DNA of 34,367 bases from Sorangium cellulosum (GTDB taxonomy: Bacteria; Myxococcota_A; Polyangia; Polyangiales; Polyangiaceae), in the NCBI GenBank assembly GCA_020720045.1, contig DYPH01000062.1, forward strand, positions 1-34,367. Direction: 5' to 3'. The translations under genes were made by a program, and so were the position numbers. Under the pieces are notes generated by a model. It worked only from the letters and a program-made list of their open reading frames with translations, was not told where the DNA came from and ran no database searches. Shown here piece after piece: positions 1 to 8,762 of the stretch (position 1 is its first letter; each line of letters starts with the position of its first letter).

Positions 1-211
1 TTTCGCGAGGACGTGTCGCACTCCGAAAAGGAGATTCCGAGCAGCTACCTAGGCCACCTACCGAGTTTCGGTGACGGCGGCGAGCACGTTTGCGTTCAGG
101 ATGGCGCCGTTGGGCGGCCCAGCAGGCACTTCGCGGGCGACGGCTCGTTTGTACTTCGCCTCCGACAAACGGTTGCGTCGGCGACGCGGTTCCACGATAG
201 TGCCGGCCACC

Positions 212-1603
212 ATGGCAATGGATCCGCAGCGCGCTGCCGCCTTGAAGGCCGCCAAATGGCTCGTGACGAAGGGGCGCGGCGACGAGGCGGTCGCGCTTCT
301 CGCTTCGTGGGCCGCGTCTGGAGCAAACGACGAGGACGGCCAAGAGCTGATGGCGGAGGCGCTCCGGGTGAATCCTGGCGCCCCGATCGCACGCCAAGCG
401 TTTGAGCGGATGGAGTCGGTTCCCGGCGACCATCGCATCCTCGACGGCGCGATTGCATTTTGGACCGTGGAAAAAATTGACGAGGTCGTCAAGCAGATCC
501 CTCGGCCGAATTTTATCCGCGCTCAGGTCGGCTTCAACAACAACGTAAAATACAAGTCTCACGTTTATCACATTCAAACGGAAGACTCGGGGCTCGACCG
601 ACCGCACCTCATTACGCACTTGTTCGCCGACGGTGGCCGGATCATCAAGAGCCACAAACGAAGCTACGCCGAGCATGTCACGCGCGATGACATCGTCCCC
701 TTTGTGCGCCAATTGATGAAGGCGCAGCACATGGAAATGGCGTTGATGCTTCGCGAGGGAATCTTCGACGAAGTGATCGCCGGGCGGGCCATCGGCGGTC
801 TTCAGAATCTCGAGCATCCGCCCCGAACGGACGTCAAGAAGCTCGGCCAGCGGACCGAGGATGGCACCGGGGGCCCTCCGGCAGTCGCTCCAGTTCCGCC
901 GGCTCCGCCGAGCGCCGCCGTCTCCGGTTCGGCTCCAACTCCCCGTTACTATGCGCCTTTCCGCCTTCACGTCGAGCGTACCGCGGGGGGGGATCCGGCG
1001 GCCTACGAACCGACGAGCGACACGACGCTCATTGGAACGGCGGGCGAGGTTAAGCTCCCGCAGGACATCTTCTGCCACCCGCGGGAGGCCCGACTTAGCT
1101 TTCGCGATGGTCGACTCTGGCTCACCGACCTCCCGGACGGAAACGGCGTCTTCCTCCGGATTAGCCATCTGACGGAACTTGAACCGGGCGACGAGTTTAT
1201 CGTCGGTGACCACCTTCTTCGCGTCGAACACAACCCGGAGAAGTACGATGACGGGCCGGGGCCCGGGCCGACCTATTTCTATTCGTCGCCGAAGTGGAGT
1301 TCCGCGTTTCGGGTCTCCCAGATTTTCGAAGGCGGACGCCTCGGAAGCTGCTGTTTGGCGCGAGGAAACTATCTCCAAATTGGCGCCGAGCAGGGGGATC
1401 TGATCCTCGCCCGCGACCCGCTCGTTTCCGCGATTCATTGCAACCTTGAAGAGCAAGCGGGAACGATCATCCTGACCGACATGCAGAGCCGAACAGGGGT
1501 CTTTGTGCGCGTCAAAGGGGAGCAGGAAGTCCTCGATGGCGACGAGATTCTCGTCGGCAGGACCCGCCTCCGTGTGCAGTTTCTCGAGAAGCACGCAGCG
1601 TGA
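212..1603 (+). CDS. Tandem FHA-domain protein
   Basis: About 463 residues. The N-terminal third is helical and holds a conserved-looking block (RAQVGFNNNVKYKSHVYHI, then a THLFADGG/IKSHKRSY stretch). A Pro/Ala linker follows, then two FHA folds, near residues 250-345 (with an NGVF turn near 310) and 370-460 (with an SAIHC core and a SRTGVFV strand). FHA domains bind phosphothreonine, so this is probably a cytoplasmic reader of Ser/Thr kinase signalling. The start is uncertain. The frame is open back to a GTG at 71, whose GTGA overlaps a TGA (72-74) that could end a gene entering from the left; but the first 47 codons are low-complexity and basic, so ATG 212 (or 218) is preferred. The stop overlaps the next start as GTGA, implying translational coupling with the lipoprotein gene. 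Bases 1-211 hold nothing else I can support. Confidence 0.8.
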   Translation: MAMDPQRAAALKAAKWLVTKGRGDEAVALLASWAASGANDEDGQELMAEALRVNPGAPIARQAFERMESVPGDHRILDGAIAFWTVEKIDEVVKQIPRPNFIRAQVGFNNNVKYKSHVYHIQTEDSGLDRPHLITHLFADGGRIIKSHKRSYAEHVTRDDIVPFVRQLMKAQHMEMALMLREGIFDEVIAGRAIGGLQNLEHPPRTDVKKLGQRTEDGTGGPPAVAPVPPAPPSAAVSGSAPTPRYYAPFRLHVERTAGGDPAAYEPTSDTTLIGTAGEVKLPQDIFCHPREARLSFRDGRLWLTDLPDGNGVFLRISHLTELEPGDEFIVGDHLLRVEHNPEKYDDGPGPGPTYFYSSPKWSSAFRVSQIFEGGRLGSCCLARGNYLQIGAEQGDLILARDPLVSAIHCNLEEQAGTIILTDMQSRTGVFVRVKGEQEVLDGDEILVGRTRLRVQFLEKHAA

Positions 1604-2106
1604 AGGGGCGAGGCGTTCTCGTCGTTTCCGCCGTCGGAGCCGCAATGGTTCTCGGAGCATGCACGCGTGCTGTTCACTTTGTCGAGGCGCCTGAGGCGAC
1701 CGCGATCGACCTCCGTACCGAGGTTGATGCCGGTTCCATGGACGCCGGAAAGTCGAAGCGCGGGTCGGTCGTTGGAACGTGGCATGGGGTTGGAAAGCAG
1801 AGCGACGGCGAACGCTGGAACATGGTCGTGACGCTCACCAGCACCCAAGGCGTCCGTTGCGCGGTCGTCCGCTACCCGAGCCTCGGCTGCGTGGTACAGT
1901 GGAATTGCCCAAAAGATGGGCGAAATGACGGGATTCTCGATGCGAAAGAGAAGCGCCTGAGCGGTCGTTGTGCCGATGGCTCCGACGTGCACCTGGAGCG
2001 CGACGGCGAGGCGCTCACGGTGAAGCTCAAAACCGACGCGCTCACTTCCGAGGCGAAATTGTCGCCCGGGGATCGCGTGGACGAAGTCGACGACAACGAG
2101 GATTGA
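1600..2106 (+). CDS. Small lipoprotein of unknown function
   Basis: 168 residues. A signal peptide ends in the lipobox LGAC, with Cys21 as the predicted lipidated residue, so the protein is probably anchored in the cell envelope. A charged linker (DAGSMDAGK) follows, then a domain of roughly 90 residues with four cysteines (VRCAVVRYPSLGCVVQWNC and a later SGRCADG). The cysteines could form disulfides outside the cytoplasm. I do not recognise the family. It starts inside the stop codon of the FHA gene and ends 4 nt before the TPR gene, so it is the second gene of the same operon. Confidence 0.75.
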   Translation: MKGRGVLVVSAVGAAMVLGACTRAVHFVEAPEATAIDLRTEVDAGSMDAGKSKRGSVVGTWHGVGKQSDGERWNMVVTLTSTQGVRCAVVRYPSLGCVVQWNCPKDGRNDGILDAKEKRLSGRCADGSDVHLERDGEALTVKLKTDALTSEAKLSPGDRVDEVDDNED

Positions 2107-2110
2107 TTCA

Positions 2111-2533
2111 ATGACGGAAAACTACGGCGGCTCCTTTGCACGGGACGCGATTTCGCGTGGCGACTACGAAGAGGCGATCGAAGCAGCAACGCAAGCGATG
2201 GCCGGCGGCGATCATGGGCCTGAGCCGCTCTTTGATCGGGCGCAAGCTTATGAACTGCAGGAGGAGTGGGATCTTTGCTTGGCCGATTTTGAATCGGCGA
2301 TTCGAGCAAATGCTCAAAAGAAGGTCTTCGACCGCTTCCTACTCGACGACGCCTACTTCAGCGCGCTCGTTTCCGCCGGTCGGGAGCGGGGCGGAATGGA
2401 CGGCGTCGGCCTGCTCGGGCGGTACGCCGTGAATCTCCCCGATGGAACCCACCTCGAAGACGCGAAGACCTGGCAAGCCCGGCTCCGCGGCGCCCTTCCG
2501 AGCCTCCTCGACAAGACCGACGGGCTCGGCTGA
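2111..2533 (+). CDS. TPR-type repeat protein
   Basis: 140 residues, soluble, with no signal peptide. Two helical repeats of TPR character are visible: one around ARDAISRGDYEEAIEAATQA and one around LFDRAQAYELQEEWDLCLAD, which has the usual small/aromatic spacing. TPRs are protein-protein scaffolds, so this is probably an adaptor within the FHA operon. It lies 4 nt after the lipoprotein gene and 11 nt before the exonuclease gene on the same strand. No catalytic motif is seen. Confidence 0.7.
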   Translation: MTENYGGSFARDAISRGDYEEAIEAATQAMAGGDHGPEPLFDRAQAYELQEEWDLCLADFESAIRANAQKKVFDRFLLDDAYFSALVSAGRERGGMDGVGLLGRYAVNLPDGTHLEDAKTWQARLRGALPSLLDKTDGLG

Positions 2534-2544
2534 CCGGCGGCGCG

Positions 2545-3444
2545 ATGGCCCGGCTCCACCTTATCGACGGGACGCTCGAACTCTTTCGGGCGCACTTTTC
2601 TCCGCGACCGGGCCACACGGCGCGTGATGGGGCCGACGCCAAGGCATCGGTCGCCTTCGCGGCGCAGCTTTTGGCGCTCCGTGGCGACGTGGAAGAGCGT
2701 CCCACCCACGCAGCAATCGCCTTCGACAACCCGATCCGGTCGTTTCGCAACGATCTCTTCGCCGGCTACAAGTCCGATGACGGGGTCCCTCTTGAGTTGC
2801 GAACTCAATTTGATCGTGTGGAAGAGATCGCTCGCGCGCTTGGTTTTATCGTTTGGTCTTTCCCAGACTTCGAGGCCGATGACGCGCTAGCGAGCGGCGC
2901 AAAACGCTACGCTCCGTCGTTTGGAGAGGTTCGAATCCTCTCCTCGGATAAGGACCTTGGGCCGTGCCTCGACGTCGGCGTTGACGGGAATGTGATCCTT
3001 GTCGACCGCATCGGTAAACGGCTAATTGACGCCGCCGCGGTCTTCGAGGCGCGCGGCGTAAAGCCGTCACAAATTCCTGATTTTCTTGCGTTCGTTGGCG
3101 ATGCCGCCGACGGAATTCCCGGCCTGAAGGGCTTCGGAGCCAAGGGGGCGGCGGCGCTACTTGGCCGGTATCCGACCCTGGAGGATGTTCCGTTTGCCGC
3201 GGGGGAAACCTGGGACGTCAAAGTCCGCGGGGCCGAAAAGCTCTTTGCAACGTTTGCCACCAACCGTGACAACGCGCTTCTCTACAAGAAGCTTGCGACG
3301 CTTCGCTGGGATGTCCCGCTGACGGAGGGGGCCGACGAGCTCGCGTTACGCCCCATCGACGTCCCCGCCTTGGAGGCGATCGCCGCCGAGCTCGCCGCCC
3401 CCAAGCTCGTCGAGCGGGCGCTCAAAGTCGTTCCCGCGCGCTAG
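2545..3444 (+). CDS. 5'-3' exonuclease (PIN-like/FEN family, solo)
   Basis: 299 residues, about the size of the free-standing 5'-3' exonuclease domain of DNA polymerase I or of Xni-type flap nucleases. The first acidic residue lies in LHLIDGT near position 8. The central acidic motifs are FEADDALA and SSDKDLGPCL. The helix-3-turn-helix DNA-binding motif is GDAADGIPGLKGFGAKGAA, followed by LLGRY. The family cleaves flaps or RNA primers 5' to 3' using divalent metals. No polymerase domain follows. It is the last gene of the FHA-lipoprotein-TPR run and converges with the HTTM gene, whose stop lies 1 nt beyond. Whether the operon link is functional is unknown. Confidence 0.88.
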   Translation: MARLHLIDGTLELFRAHFSPRPGHTARDGADAKASVAFAAQLLALRGDVEERPTHAAIAFDNPIRSFRNDLFAGYKSDDGVPLELRTQFDRVEEIARALGFIVWSFPDFEADDALASGAKRYAPSFGEVRILSSDKDLGPCLDVGVDGNVILVDRIGKRLIDAAAVFEARGVKPSQIPDFLAFVGDAADGIPGLKGFGAKGAAALLGRYPTLEDVPFAAGETWDVKVRGAEKLFATFATNRDNALLYKKLATLRWDVPLTEGADELALRPIDVPALEAIAAELAAPKLVERALKVVPAR

Positions 3445-3445
3445 T

Positions 3446-4834
3446 TCACCACTCGGGGGGAGTGGTCGGCGCCGGCAAGATCCAGCGCTTGGGGGTGAGG
3501 GCGTCGGTCTCGCGCCCGAGGTCGACGCTGCTGTCGATCAGCGGAGCGCTTGCGCGGCCATTCCAGGCGACACGCACGTCGAAGTAGACGGCGACGTCGC
3601 GCCCTTTTTCCGCCGCATCGTCGCGAACCCAGTGGGCGTATTCGAGGAGCATGTCGGGCTGTGTAGACATCTGTTTCCACTGGACGGGCGTTAGCCAGCG
3701 GTGTGTATCAATCATGCTTCTCTCCCCGGTCTTTTGGTCGACTGTCCACGCATCCACCGACGCATTTTTCTCGATGAGCATGACGTTCCAGCCGAATCGA
3801 AAGCCTTCCTCGCTCCAGAGACGGTTCCCCGGATAGAGAAATTCTCGAAGGGGTAGAAGGAGTTGTAACGCTACCCACGCGATCGCAAGTAGGCGGATCG
3901 GTAGGGGCCAACGCGGGCTAACGCTCGACGGCGCCGCCCGTTCCGCCGTCCGTCGGAGCGCAGAAAGTGCCGCCAACGGCCACTCGGGCGCGAAGAAAAT
4001 GGGCGACATCACGATCATGACCCAGGGGAAGATCCCGATCTGAAAGAGCTTGGCGGTGACGATGTGGAAGAAGAGCACGGCAGCGTAGGCGAAGGGGCGC
4101 GTCCGTCGATAGAGGAGCGCCGGCACGATCCCCAAGTCGTAGAGCGCGCCGCACCAGGAGAAGGCGAACGCAACGCTCTTGAGCGCGAAGAAGCGGCCGA
4201 CGAGCGGGAAATCGGTGTTCGCACCTAACCAAATGGTGAGCGGCTGCGCGTGGAAGAGCCAATCGCTATTCAGCTTTGCGATTCCGCCAAAGACGTAGAC
4301 AACTCCGACCTGGAGGCGTGCAAGTGCAAGCATTTCCGGAGGAATATGTGTCAGTCGCTCTTCGGGCTTCCGCCACGTACGCAGTGAAAAAGCGCGGTCA
4401 GCAGGCAGGAGCGCCAGGACAAGCGCCATTGATGTGACGAACCAATAGTGATTGAGGTAGTTCGTCTTGTCGGCGAAGTGTGCCCAGCCAAAAAGCAACG
4501 CGAACGCGATACAGGCGGGGCGGTAGAAGACCCCGAGCGCGATCGCGAGGGCGGTCGCTCCGAGCAGTGCGTAGTGCACGTACATCCCGCCGAGTCCCCA
4601 TGGATGGACGAACCGAAGGCCCCAAAAGGTAAAGAATCTCGACGGTTCCCCCCAGTACTTGGCGATCCAGCCGTGGGCGGCGAAGCGTAAAGTGGCGAGG
4701 AAGAGGGCCGACCCGAACAGCACGCGGAGGGCGGCGAGGGAGGCGATGGGGACTGGCCTCGCAGCGCTGCCTTTGGCTTCGGCCCTTGTGGGAAGTTCGC
4801 CGGTCGACGCCGACGGCCGTGCGTTCTCAGTCAC
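3446..4834 (-). CDS. HTTM / vitamin K-dependent gamma-carboxylase-like membrane protein
   Basis: 462 residues with several hydrophobic segments. Family hallmarks are visible: a FWGLRFVHPW stretch in the first third, the KTNYLNHYW motif near residue 130, VVYVFGGIAKLNSDW, and a following LFFHIVTAKLFQIGIFPW block. These match the HTTM domain of bacterial homologues of vitamin K-dependent gamma-carboxylase. The C-terminal 120 residues form a soluble domain. The enzymatic activity of bacterial members is mostly unproven. The gene overlaps the upstream imelysin gene by 8 nt and ends the four-gene operon. An imelysin-like protein (IrpA) followed by an HTTM protein (IrpB) recalls the iron-regulated cyanobacterial irpAB pair, so an iron-related role is inferred. 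Confidence 0.87.
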   Translation of the reverse strand: MTENARPSASTGELPTRAEAKGSAARPVPIASLAALRVLFGSALFLATLRFAAHGWIAKYWGEPSRFFTFWGLRFVHPWGLGGMYVHYALLGATALAIALGVFYRPACIAFALLFGWAHFADKTNYLNHYWFVTSMALVLALLPADRAFSLRTWRKPEERLTHIPPEMLALARLQVGVVYVFGGIAKLNSDWLFHAQPLTIWLGANTDFPLVGRFFALKSVAFAFSWCGALYDLGIVPALLYRRTRPFAYAAVLFFHIVTAKLFQIGIFPWVMIVMSPIFFAPEWPLAALSALRRTAERAAPSSVSPRWPLPIRLLAIAWVALQLLLPLREFLYPGNRLWSEEGFRFGWNVMLIEKNASVDAWTVDQKTGERSMIDTHRWLTPVQWKQMSTQPDMLLEYAHWVRDDAAEKGRDVAVYFDVRVAWNGRASAPLIDSSVDLGRETDALTPKRWILPAPTTPPEW

Positions 4835-5996
4835 CGTCGTTGGGATTGAGGGCGATGGTGATGCCGAGCACCGATGCGACGTCGGTCGCGAGGACGCGTT
4901 TCTCAGCGTTTACCGCTTCATAGGCGGCGCGAATCTTTGCGTTGTCTCGCTCTAGGCTCTCGGCAAATGGCGAAGCGAGCGGGTCGCAGGCGGCCGTGGC
5001 GGCGGCGGCGGCAGCGGCGACGCGCCCATCGACGGTCTTGTTGCGCGCTTGCACGAGTTGGGCGAAACCGACGGTTCCTCGATTCGCGGTAGCGGGCGAG
5101 GACGAAGTTGTTGCGCCGAAATAGATGCTTGAGGAGCCTGCGAGGGACGCCCGAATTTCTGCGACGGCGTTGTCACTCCGAACGGTACGAACTGAGGCCG
5201 GTTGCACTTTCCCCGCGGTGTATTGACCAACCGGGGTTCCGAGGTCTTGCTTGACGACTGTTTCGAGGCCGTTCACCAGATTTCCAAGGATACGATCCAT
5301 GCCGTTTTTTGCCGAAGGAAATAGGGTATTTCCCGGCTTGCGAAGGGCATCGGCGTAGCCATTCTTCCAGCTTTCGTTCACGCTCTTTGCCAGCTCGGCG
5401 ACGTTTTTCGCGAGGACGGCCACGAAGGTGCGGCGGCGCAAGCCAGCGTCTCCGGTAAACTTTGCGAGTACTTCTGCGTCGCTTTTCGGCGGATTCGGTG
5501 CGGTACCTGCCGTCGCAGGGGCGTTCGTCGGGACAAAAACTAGATACTCAATTGCGAAGAAGCCGACTTTGTTCGACCCAAGTTTCGAGAAAAGCGTCGC
5601 GTCCACGGCGTCTTGGCCTAGGAGGAATGCTTCGATCGCTTCAACGTTTGTGGCGTGGTCATCGATCGCCGTCGAAAGAGCGATGTCTTCCGCGGGGCCG
5701 AAGCGCACTGCGTCCAGCGTTCGGTAGGCGAGGCGTGCCTTTCTCCACGATGCTCGCAATGCATTGAGCGTCGTCGCGTCGGGCCCTTTGGCGAATGCGT
5801 CGGCGCTTTGGGCGAGCTCGGCCGCCCCGGTGTCGAAGGCGGCATACTCGGGAAGAATCACGTTTGTCGTTAGCGCTTCGAGAACCGGTACCGGGTCGAC
5901 GGCGGTCTCCGAATCGTTGCAACCAACCCCAGCACCGATGCCGCCGCCGAGGAGGGCGGGGACGGCGAAAGCGAGAGTGAAGCGACGGACGTTCAT
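4827..5996 (-). CDS. Imelysin-family (M75-like) lipoprotein with altered active-site motif
   Basis: 389 residues. A signal peptide ends in a GVGC lipobox (Cys26), so it is probably an envelope lipoprotein. The body is the helical imelysin fold: an N-terminal block with ILPEYAAFD and LRASWRKARLAY, and the AIEYLVF core near residue 150. The family motif GxHxxE reads GFFAIEYL here, with Phe in place of His. The paralogue upstream in this operon keeps the His. This copy is therefore probably a structural or binding subunit, not a metal-site protein, though that is inference. It starts 23 nt after the DUF1111 gene and overlaps the HTTM start by 8 nt. Confidence 0.86.
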   Translation of the reverse strand: MNVRRFTLAFAVPALLGGGIGAGVGCNDSETAVDPVPVLEALTTNVILPEYAAFDTGAAELAQSADAFAKGPDATTLNALRASWRKARLAYRTLDAVRFGPAEDIALSTAIDDHATNVEAIEAFLLGQDAVDATLFSKLGSNKVGFFAIEYLVFVPTNAPATAGTAPNPPKSDAEVLAKFTGDAGLRRRTFVAVLAKNVAELAKSVNESWKNGYADALRKPGNTLFPSAKNGMDRILGNLVNGLETVVKQDLGTPVGQYTAGKVQPASVRTVRSDNAVAEIRASLAGSSSIYFGATTSSSPATANRGTVGFAQLVQARNKTVDGRVAAAAAAATAACDPLASPFAESLERDNAKIRAAYEAVNAEKRVLATDVASVLGITIALNPNDGD

Positions 5997-6019
5997 GCAA
6001 GAGCCTCGGGCAACGTTTA

Positions 6020-7465
6020 TTAGAGGGACTGGAGAAAGCGGACGAGGGCGTCGCGCTCTTTAGCCGACATGGCGCGAAATGTTTCGCGAGCCCCTGCAGC
6101 TTCTCCGTCGTGCCAGAGGATCGCTTCCGCAAAGCCTCGAGCGCGCCCGTCATGGAGCAAGAAGTTGTGTTTATTTACGGTGTTTAAAAGGCCAATACCC
6201 CAAAGCGGCGGCGTGCGCCACTCGGACCCCGTCGCCTCGAAATCGGGCCGACCGTCGGCCAGGCCTTCCCCCATGTCGTGAAGCAAAAGGTCCGAATACG
6301 GGTGGATTCGCTGCTTCGAAAGGGCGGGGAATTCGGGGTCGTTGCCGGTGAGCGCATCGTCCGCATGACATTGCACACAGCCGGCGCTTTTGAAGAGAGC
6401 TTGCCCGGCACGAACCTGAGGGTCGTCGACGTCGCGACGGGCAGGCACGCCCAGGGTTTTCCCCCAGCGATTCAATGCGTCGAGATCCGCTTCACTCAAT
6501 TCGCCCGTTCCCGCGGGCGATCCGGCCGTCACACCTGTCGGCGCCGCGAGGCAGGCGACCTGTGCACTCGTGCAATTCTCTTCGGGAAACAGCAACGAAG
6601 TGATCCCCATATCCCCCAGGAACGCGCCGGCGGTCTGCTGCTCGACATTCGGCTGGTTGGCTTTCCATCCGACCCGCCCGAGCACCATCGCCTGCTTCCT
6701 CACGCTCCAGACGCGGTTCGGGCGGCCGGAGATGCCGTTGTGGTCGGCGTCGTCCGGGTCGGCTTTGGCGAGGATCGCTTCGTCGGGGATCGTCTCGAGG
6801 AGGCCGAGCCCGAACACGGGGCGGGCGAGACGCGGCGAAACCATGGTCGCCGGGTCCATGGGGCCGAAGGCGAGATCTTCGAAGGAATAGAAAGGTTTGC
6901 GGAGGGTGTAGGGCGTTCCGTCCCCGTAGGTTCCCGAAACGTCGACGTAGCGCACCCTCTCGCGCCCCTCGCCGGGGACGCCGGAAATTCCTCGGCTGTT
7001 AAATTGGTCGCCGTAGGCCGGCTCCGGGTTCGGAGCGCCGTGCGGGCCGGTACCCGGTATGGAAAGGCGGAGAAGGAGCGACAAGAATGCCTCCCCCTCG
7101 GCGTCCGGGGGGCCGCCATTTCCCGATTTGGAATGGCAGGAAGAGCAGTTGTTGGCATTGAACGTCGGCCCGAGCCCATCGCCGCCGGGAATGCTCGCTG
7201 GCGCGGTGACCCAACCGCGATTGAAGAGGTGGTCGCCCAGCGAGAATGCCCGCAATGCCTCGTCGTCAAGGTTAGCGGCGGGCCGCTTGTAACTCCCCCA
7301 AGTATCGTCGAATACGGTCGTCTCGCCGCCGGAAAGGCGCTCGTCGATGGTCGATACATCGGCGTCGCTCCCGCCACACGCGTAGAGCGCCGTCGCGAGG
7401 CAGACAACGATGGGAGTGCCGCTCCGAAGCAGCGGCGTGAGGAACGGGCGGGCGTGGGGAATCAT
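6020..7465 (-). CDS. Di-haem oxidoreductase / putative peroxidase (DUF1111)
   Basis: 481 residues. The N-terminus is a signal peptide with a lipobox-like LYAC (Cys30), so the protein is probably exported. Two c-type haem sites are visible: CSSCH at 107-111 and CVQCH at 363-367. Other family features are GDGLGPTFNANNC before the first haem, FGLGLLETIPDEAI, and the C-terminal TPPLWGIGLLNTVN and NFLLHDGRA stretches. The family resembles MauG/CcpA-type di-haem peroxidases; its substrate is unknown. It sits 6 nt after the first imelysin gene and 23 nt before the second, an arrangement found in other imelysin clusters. The context suggests redox work coupled to iron acquisition at the cell surface. 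Confidence 0.92.
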   Translation of the reverse strand: MIPHARPFLTPLLRSGTPIVVCLATALYACGGSDADVSTIDERLSGGETTVFDDTWGSYKRPAANLDDEALRAFSLGDHLFNRGWVTAPASIPGGDGLGPTFNANNCSSCHSKSGNGGPPDAEGEAFLSLLLRLSIPGTGPHGAPNPEPAYGDQFNSRGISGVPGEGRERVRYVDVSGTYGDGTPYTLRKPFYSFEDLAFGPMDPATMVSPRLARPVFGLGLLETIPDEAILAKADPDDADHNGISGRPNRVWSVRKQAMVLGRVGWKANQPNVEQQTAGAFLGDMGITSLLFPEENCTSAQVACLAAPTGVTAGSPAGTGELSEADLDALNRWGKTLGVPARRDVDDPQVRAGQALFKSAGCVQCHADDALTGNDPEFPALSKQRIHPYSDLLLHDMGEGLADGRPDFEATGSEWRTPPLWGIGLLNTVNKHNFLLHDGRARGFAEAILWHDGEAAGARETFRAMSAKERDALVRFLQSL

Positions 7466-7471
7466 GGAAGT

Positions 7472-8650
7472 TCAGTTGTCGTCGAAGTTGATCGTCAGTT
7501 CGAGTTTTGCGGCGACCATTTCGAGATCAGCCTTGGCGATGCCGCACGCATCAATAGCCGCTTTGATCTTCGGACGTCCGCTCGCGTCGTCAAAGATTGC
7601 CTGGTCGAAGGGGGCGGGGATCGCCTTCGCCGCCGCGACAATGGCAGCTACATCTTTCGTGGTCTTCTCCGCAAGCGCCGGATCGACAACGCGTACAAGG
7701 TCGTCGAGGCCGGTCTTGTCATCGCCTCCGAACCGGCCAAGCCAGATGTTTTCCACGCTCGCCGCGTTCGCAACGAGGTCGCTCATCGTTGTATCGCTAA
7801 AGCAGGAATGTTCCTCCTCTTGTTCCTTGCGGCTGTACGCATTGTTCATGCGCTCGTTCGGCAGCTCTACCGCGGCGAGTGCGCCGATCCCTTTCAGCAT
7901 CTTTGATAGCGTCGTCGTCGGGGCGTCTGCGACGAACTTTGCGCCGTAGGTGTCGGCCTTCGTGGGGTCCCACTGGACGGAAACGCTCTTCAGATCGGTC
8001 ACAAGAAGTTCCGTTACGACTTCCAGATACTTTCGACGTCGGGCGCCGTTTTTCATCGTCGCGTCGGGGCCGTCATCCAGGAAGTCGGTGTAGGGCCGAT
8101 TGCCGGGGCCGGTGACGCTAAAGTCCTGTCCCCAAAGGAGAAACTCGATGGCGTGCCAGCCGCAGGAGATGTTTTTTTCGCCGCCATCCTCGTTCTTGGC
8201 AGCGATCGAGGCCGCCGTGATTTCAAAGGAGGTATCGTTGATGAGTCCGGATGTCGGGTTGTCCTTTACACCGTCGATAAAGTTCTCATCGATGGGCCAG
8301 GCATTGATTAGACCTTCCGGGCCATCGTCGTCATCGATGGGGCCCGCATAAAAGCGATACCCTTCCGATTCGCCGTAGAGCGGGCGCACGTCGACCCAGG
8401 CTTTCTTTGCCGCATCCAGGCCAGCGGCCGAGGGGGCCGCGAGAAACGCAGTGATTGCCTGCTGAAGCTTCGCGGCCCCCGCGTCGACGGCGTCGTAGTT
8501 CGCCTTGACGTGGGTCGCGTACGTTGAAATCGCGGCCTTCTGCGTCTCGACGGGAACCGCTGCGAGCCCGGTCGGGGACGAGTCGGTGCTGCAGGCGGCG
8601 AGGACGGTCGCGAGGGCGAGGGGGGCGGCGAAGGCGAGACGTAGGTTCAC
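7472..8650 (-). CDS. Imelysin-family (IrpA/M75-like) lipoprotein
   Basis: 392 residues from a GTG at 8650. The frame continues upstream, but those residues are arginine-rich and lack a signal peptide, while the GTG start gives a clean lipoprotein signal with the lipobox LAAC (Cys20). The canonical GxHxxE motif is present as CGWHAIEFLLWGQD, followed by a NRPYTDF stretch and the helical second half. Imelysin proteins were first linked to iron-regulated surface proteins (IrpA, ICMP). This is the first gene of the imelysin / DUF1111 / imelysin / HTTM operon, with only 6 nt to the next gene. A Fur-box-like site lies about 115 nt upstream. No strong Shine-Dalgarno is visible. Confidence 0.9.
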   Translation of the reverse strand: MNLRLAFAAPLALATVLAACSTDSSPTGLAAVPVETQKAAISTYATHVKANYDAVDAGAAKLQQAITAFLAAPSAAGLDAAKKAWVDVRPLYGESEGYRFYAGPIDDDDGPEGLINAWPIDENFIDGVKDNPTSGLINDTSFEITAASIAAKNEDGGEKNISCGWHAIEFLLWGQDFSVTGPGNRPYTDFLDDGPDATMKNGARRRKYLEVVTELLVTDLKSVSVQWDPTKADTYGAKFVADAPTTTLSKMLKGIGALAAVELPNERMNNAYSRKEQEEEHSCFSDTTMSDLVANAASVENIWLGRFGGDDKTGLDDLVRVVDPALAEKTTKDVAAIVAAAKAIPAPFDQAIFDDASGRPKIKAAIDACGIAKADLEMVAAKLELTINFDDN

Positions 8651-8692
8651 AGGCTTATTTCCAGGCGGGCAGGGCGTTCGAGGAAGGAGGAG

Positions 8693-8724
8693 ACGGTCCA
8701 CCCCCCACCACGAGGGTGGACCGT
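8693..8724 (-). promoter_or_regulatory. Perfect 11-bp inverted repeat in the imelysin operon leader
   Basis: ACGGTCCACCC (8693-8703) pairs perfectly with GGGTGGACCGT (8714-8724) across a 10-nt loop. A weaker second hairpin (CGAGCC/GGCTCG, 8727-8753) sits next to it. Both lie between the inferred promoter near 8765-8791 and the GTG start at 8650, so they would form in the 5' leader of the operon mRNA. No T-run follows on the minus strand, so this is not a simple terminator. It could be an RNA control element or the binding site of a dimeric regulator. Confidence 0.45.
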
Positions 8725-8762
8725 CGCGAGCCCCGCTGTCCCTTCGCGGCTCGACCTCCCTT

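Noticed and set aside
6278-7906. 542-residue plus-strand frame opposite the DUF1111 and imelysin genes
   Set aside because: The minus strand encodes recognisable haem and imelysin motifs over the whole span; the plus frame is arginine-rich with none.
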